DNA of 64,000 nt from an uncultured Verrucomicrobia subdivision 3 bacterium (GTDB taxonomy: Bacteria; Verrucomicrobiota; Verrucomicrobiia; Limisphaerales; UBA11358): contig CAISYZ010000089.1 in NCBI GenBank assembly GCA_903889895.1, positions 69,274-133,273 on the forward strand, given 5' to 3'. Numbering within the stretch: position 1 is the stretch's first letter; each line of letters begins with the position of its first letter. The notes below the pieces were generated by a model that was not told where the DNA came from, made no database searches, and worked only from the letters and a program-made list of their open reading frames with translations. This document shows, one piece after another, positions 60,429 to 64,000 of the stretch. Made by a program: the position numbers and the translations under genes.

Positions 60429-60724
60429 GGGTTTTCCGGCGCGCCGGGAAGGTTTTCCGCCCCGGCCTCAAGGTTATTTGCTCCGCCTGCAAGGTTATTT
60501 GGGGCGCCGTCAAGGTTATGCGTTCCGCCGTGGAGGTTATTTGGGCCGGACCCAAGGTTTTGCGGAAGGCAGACAAGGTTATCCGTCCCGCGCTCAAGGT
60601 TTTTTCCTTCGCACTCCAGGTTATTTAAAGCGGACCCAAGGTTATTTGCTCCGCCGAGAAGGTTATTTACGCCGGACTCGAGGTTTTTTGTGATAAATAA
60701 CCTACTCTGCGGAATAAATAACCT
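60429..60724. repeat. Array E: 13 direct 21-bp units (consensus ~AGGTTATTTGcTCCGcCgnCA) plus two 21-bp-spaced inverted copies
   Basis: aggtt anchors at 60429,60450,...,60681 every 21 bp; inverted aaataacct at 60695 and 60716. Confidence 0.95.
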
Positions 60725-60917
60725 ACATTGCGCGCCTCAAAACCGCAAGTATGCCCAACTATTATACACTTTCAGCCGCCAATACCGCATTTTCAGGGTT
60801 TTGACCGGTTCCAGCCCAATTTCCCGGCGGAGGGACCGCCGGGGATGTCAGTCATTTGGCCGAGGCCTTGACGGGCTTGCCGCGAACGGGAGGAGAAGTG
60901 TCGGGTGAATGTGCGCG

Positions 60918-62981
60918 CTATGCCTTCACGTCGGGATGCTCGTCAATGACCAGGACGCCGTGCGCCGGCAGGTCGTAGCTGCTGACGATGTTCTGGCCGG
61001 TGAGGAAGTCGTGCATCGGCTTGTAGAACTGGACGCGCACCGGGGAATTTTGGTGGTTGAGCAGGAAGAACACGCGCGCGCCTTCTTTTTCGCGCATAGA
61101 GACCTCGATGTTTTCCGGCACCTTCAACAGCGGGAACAGCCCGCTCATCTGGCGGAGCCACGCCACAAGGTCGTGGTAAAAATGTTGGTGGCTTTGCGTG
61201 CCGATGTAAATGGCCTTGCCGAGGCCGAAGGTGTTCATCGTGATGGCAGGCTTGCCGGCGTAAAAATCCTTGCCGAAAGTCGCGAGGATCTGGCAACCCT
61301 TGGGCTGAATGAGATCGCACCAGATGCGCGCCGGATGCATGTGGCTGGTCTGGAACGCGCCCTTGAACGTGAGCAGATTGTCCTCGGTCGGCGGCAGCAT
61401 GTCGAATTCCTGAACTTCGAGGCCGAACAAATCCGTGAGGTCGTGCGGAAAACCGGTATCGGGAACAATGTTGTGCTCGTCCACCAGGCCGGTGTTGAAG
61501 GTGCTGATGAGTGTGCCGCCGTTTTGGACGAACAGCTTTAGCCGGTCGGCGTCGCCGGCGGAAAGCAGATGCAGCGACGGCGCGAAAACGATTTTGTATT
61601 TCGACAAATCTTCATTTGGCCGAGCAAAGTCCACGAGGATGTTGCGGTCATGGAGCGAATTGTAAATCAGCTGAATATGTTCGCGCAGATTGAAACACTT
61701 GCTTGGCTGGTTCGGCTGGGACAAAAGCCATTCGTTGTCGTGTGAATAAAGAATGCAGACTTCGGCGGAAACTTTCGTGTCCTTGAGCACCGGCGCGAGC
61801 ACCTTGAGTTCTTCACCGATGTGGGCAATTTCATCGAACACGCGGCGGCTGCCGCTGTCCAGATTGTGCGGCAGCACCGCGCCGTGAAACTGCTCGGTGC
61901 CGACGCGCGGTTGCCGCCAGCGGAAAAACAGGATGGCGTCCGCGCCGCGCGAAATGAGCTGGTAGGTGAACATCCGCAGCACGCCGGGGCGGACGAGCGA
62001 ATTGACCTCCTGCCAGTTCACGTTGCCGGCCTTCTGCTCCATAACCCAGAAACCGCTGTCGCCGTCGGGCGTGCGGATGCCGGTTTTTTTCAGCGAGCGC
62101 AGCATGTCGATTTCGCAGGCGATTTCCGCCGGCTTGGCCTTGATGGCGGCGGTGCTTTCGATGGAGACAAAATCCAGTTGCTCGGCCAAATCAAAATGGT
62201 CGAAACGGTGGCGCAGCGCGCGGAGGTTGGTCGTCACCGGCCGGTCGGGCGTGATTTCGCGCAGCACATCGGCCTGCATTTTGACAAACTGCACGATGGT
62301 GTCGCTGCAAAAACGGTTCCAGTTCAGGACTAGCGCGGGATTGTGAATGGTCGGCGCGGCCATCGGCATCGGCACCTGATTCCAAGCGGAAACTATTTGC
62401 CCCCAGTGGCGCAGACCGAGGCGTTCGTTCAGGCGCTCGATGGTTTCATATTTCGCCTCGAGCCAGAGATGCCAGTCGCGGCGGGTATCTTCATTGAAAG
62501 AAGACTCCGTGAAATGGCCGCCGAGGCTGTTGTCAATCTGCCACGCGACGAGCTGCGGATGGTCGCCAAGCGCGCGCGCCATGGCTTCGACGATGCGCTT
62601 GGAGTGGTTCCAGTAAACTTCGCTGTTGATGCAGACGGCGCGGCGGGTGCCGGCATGCTTGACGCGGCCGTTTTCATCCACCGGCAAAATCTCCGGATAT
62701 TTTTGCGCGAGCCAGACCGGCGGCGCGGCGGTGGGGGTGCCGAGAATGACCTGGATGCCTTTTTCACCGAGCACATCCATCACGCGCTTGAGCCAGTCGA
62801 AATTGAATTTGCCTTCCTCGGCTTCGCAAAGACCCCAGGAAAATTCGCCGATGCGGACGACGTTGAAGCCGGCGGCAGCCATGAGTTCGGCATCGCGCGA
62901 CCATTGCGCCTCGGGGTTTTCAGCTGTGCCAGCAAAGGGGAAAACCCATTGCTCCGGATAATAGTCAACGCCGAAATACAT
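60918..62981 (-). CDS. Beta-galactosidase, GH42 family
   Basis: MYFGVDYYPEQWVFPF; FNVVRIGEFSWGLCEAEEGKFNFDWLKRVMD; LVAWQIDNSLGGH. Confidence 0.92.
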   Translation of the reverse strand: MYFGVDYYPEQWVFPFAGTAENPEAQWSRDAELMAAAGFNVVRIGEFSWGLCEAEEGKFNFDWLKRVMDVLGEKGIQVILGTPTAAPPVWLAQKYPEILPVDENGRVKHAGTRRAVCINSEVYWNHSKRIVEAMARALGDHPQLVAWQIDNSLGGHFTESSFNEDTRRDWHLWLEAKYETIERLNERLGLRHWGQIVSAWNQVPMPMAAPTIHNPALVLNWNRFCSDTIVQFVKMQADVLREITPDRPVTTNLRALRHRFDHFDLAEQLDFVSIESTAAIKAKPAEIACEIDMLRSLKKTGIRTPDGDSGFWVMEQKAGNVNWQEVNSLVRPGVLRMFTYQLISRGADAILFFRWRQPRVGTEQFHGAVLPHNLDSGSRRVFDEIAHIGEELKVLAPVLKDTKVSAEVCILYSHDNEWLLSQPNQPSKCFNLREHIQLIYNSLHDRNILVDFARPNEDLSKYKIVFAPSLHLLSAGDADRLKLFVQNGGTLISTFNTGLVDEHNIVPDTGFPHDLTDLFGLEVQEFDMLPPTEDNLLTFKGAFQTSHMHPARIWCDLIQPKGCQILATFGKDFYAGKPAITMNTFGLGKAIYIGTQSHQHFYHDLVAWLRQMSGLFPLLKVPENIEVSMREKEGARVFFLLNHQNSPVRVQFYKPMHDFLTGQNIVSSYDLPAHGVLVIDEHPDVKA

Positions 62982-63078
62982 ATAATTTTCCTCGGGCTTG
63001 TTAGGGCGACACTAAAAGCAAACCGCCGCGCTGGCAATGAAAATCGCGCAGCGCGGCGGCGGAAATTTTTCGGCGGGT

Positions 63079-63855
63079 TTATTTTCCGAACAGGCCGCCG
63101 AGGCCTTGGCCGATTTTGCCGGCGGTGTTGCCAAGGTTTTTGGCGGCACCGGTGGCGGCATCGGCCGCACCCTTGCCGAGGTTGGCCACGGATTCGCCCA
63201 CGGCCTTGATGGTGGCGGTGGTGATTTCACCGAGAATTTTTTGCGTCAGGTCGCCGGCAGTGATGCCGTCGGGACCGGTGCCCAGATTGCTGAAATGAAT
63301 GTCCGGTAGCGGCAGGGTCGCGCCGTTGAAATGCACCTTCGCGCCGGTGATGAGAAAGTCGTCCACCTCCAATTTTTTGCCTGCCTTCTTCGTCGCCGGC
63401 TGCGCGGGGACGTTCGCGTCGGCGGGTTTGGCGGCACTGCCGCCGGTGAAGGCGTTCACGTTGTCCATGATTTTATTAAGGTTGTTCGCGCCGAACGGAT
63501 TTCCATTGAAGCTGATTTCTGGCGAGCGCACCTCGACGGATTTGATGACGATTTTGTCGGACAGCAACGAGCCGGGCGCGAGGCTGACGACGGCTTTGCC
63601 GACGGTGATGGCGATGGGCGACTGGGATTTGTAGTCGTCAGGATTGCCTAGCACGAGGTTGTCCACGCCGCCGGAGCCGGTGAGGATGCCGACATGCACC
63701 GCGTCAACGGTCAGCGCGGTTTGTGTGACTTTGGGGCCGACGGTTTGCATGCCGGCCTTCACCGCGTCACCGAGGAAAAATCCCACGACAATAACCGTGA
63801 TGATGAAGAGGGCCAGCAGGGTGATGCCGATGCCAACGATAATTTTCTTTTTCAT
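63079..63855 (-). CDS. Membrane-anchored AsmA-like/hypothetical protein
   Basis: N-terminal TM IIVGIGITLLALFIITVIVVGFFLG; VEVRSPEISFNGNPFGANNLNKIMDNV. Confidence 0.6.
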   Translation of the reverse strand: MKKKIIVGIGITLLALFIITVIVVGFFLGDAVKAGMQTVGPKVTQTALTVDAVHVGILTGSGGVDNLVLGNPDDYKSQSPIAITVGKAVVSLAPGSLLSDKIVIKSVEVRSPEISFNGNPFGANNLNKIMDNVNAFTGGSAAKPADANVPAQPATKKAGKKLEVDDFLITGAKVHFNGATLPLPDIHFSNLGTGPDGITAGDLTQKILGEITTATIKAVGESVANLGKGAADAATGAAKNLGNTAGKIGQGLGGLFGK

Positions 63856-63906
63856 AGCGGGAAATTGCCAACGCTGCGGAACTTTGGAAAGAATTTTCCG
63901 ACCCAC

Positions 63907-64000
63907 TCAAGCCGTAATCATGGTGCGAACCATGTCCACCAGCTTGTTCACATCATAAGGTTTGGCAACAAATACATCTGGTTTCACTGCCGCGCCGGCA
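63907..64000 (-). CDS. Response regulator receiver domain, C-terminal end (truncated by window edge)
   Basis: Minus-strand reading ...AVKPDVFVAKPYDVNKLVDMVRTMITA*, with the conserved KPY/KPF motif. Confidence 0.65.
   Translation of the reverse strand, partial: AGAAVKPDVFVAKPYDVNKLVDMVRTMITA

Noticed and set aside
60429-60724. CRISPR array interpretation of the 21-bp repeats
   Set aside because: Units are contiguous and degenerate, with no conserved repeat/variable spacer alternation and no cas genes in the window.

Overview
This is a high-GC bacterial chromosome segment. Protein flavour and small verrucomicrobial-type C-terminal motifs suggest Verrucomicrobia, possibly Pedosphaera/Limisphaerales-like; that placement is inference. 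Most of the window is ordinary. It holds a surface-polysaccharide/glycosyltransferase cluster (about 1-14 kb) and a heptose-nucleotide cluster (hddA, hddC, gmhA, gmhB-transaldolase fusion, rfaE2-like, GT9). It also holds many housekeeping genes (miaB, typA, trpA, aroC, gnd, lpxI, secA, rluD-like, lspA, clpP and others) and two tRNAs (Met-CAU, Val-UAC). The most unusual signal is a set of five separate intergenic arrays at about 1.3, 16.2, 32.7, 52.4 and 60.4 kb. Each is built from degenerate tandem units of exactly 21 bp with no indels. Each has its own consensus and each lies just beyond a gene 3' end, in several cases next to a small AT-loop hairpin. Other points of note: a GmhB-transaldolase fusion; an orphan, N-terminally short AvaI/BsoBI-family restriction endonuclease inserted antiparallel in the heptose operon; an in-frame palindromic element shared by adjacent amgK- and murU-like genes, which appears to have displaced the murU start; and a REPIN/MITE-like 146-bp element. 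All calls come from reading the sequence and the ORF track; no database search was run.
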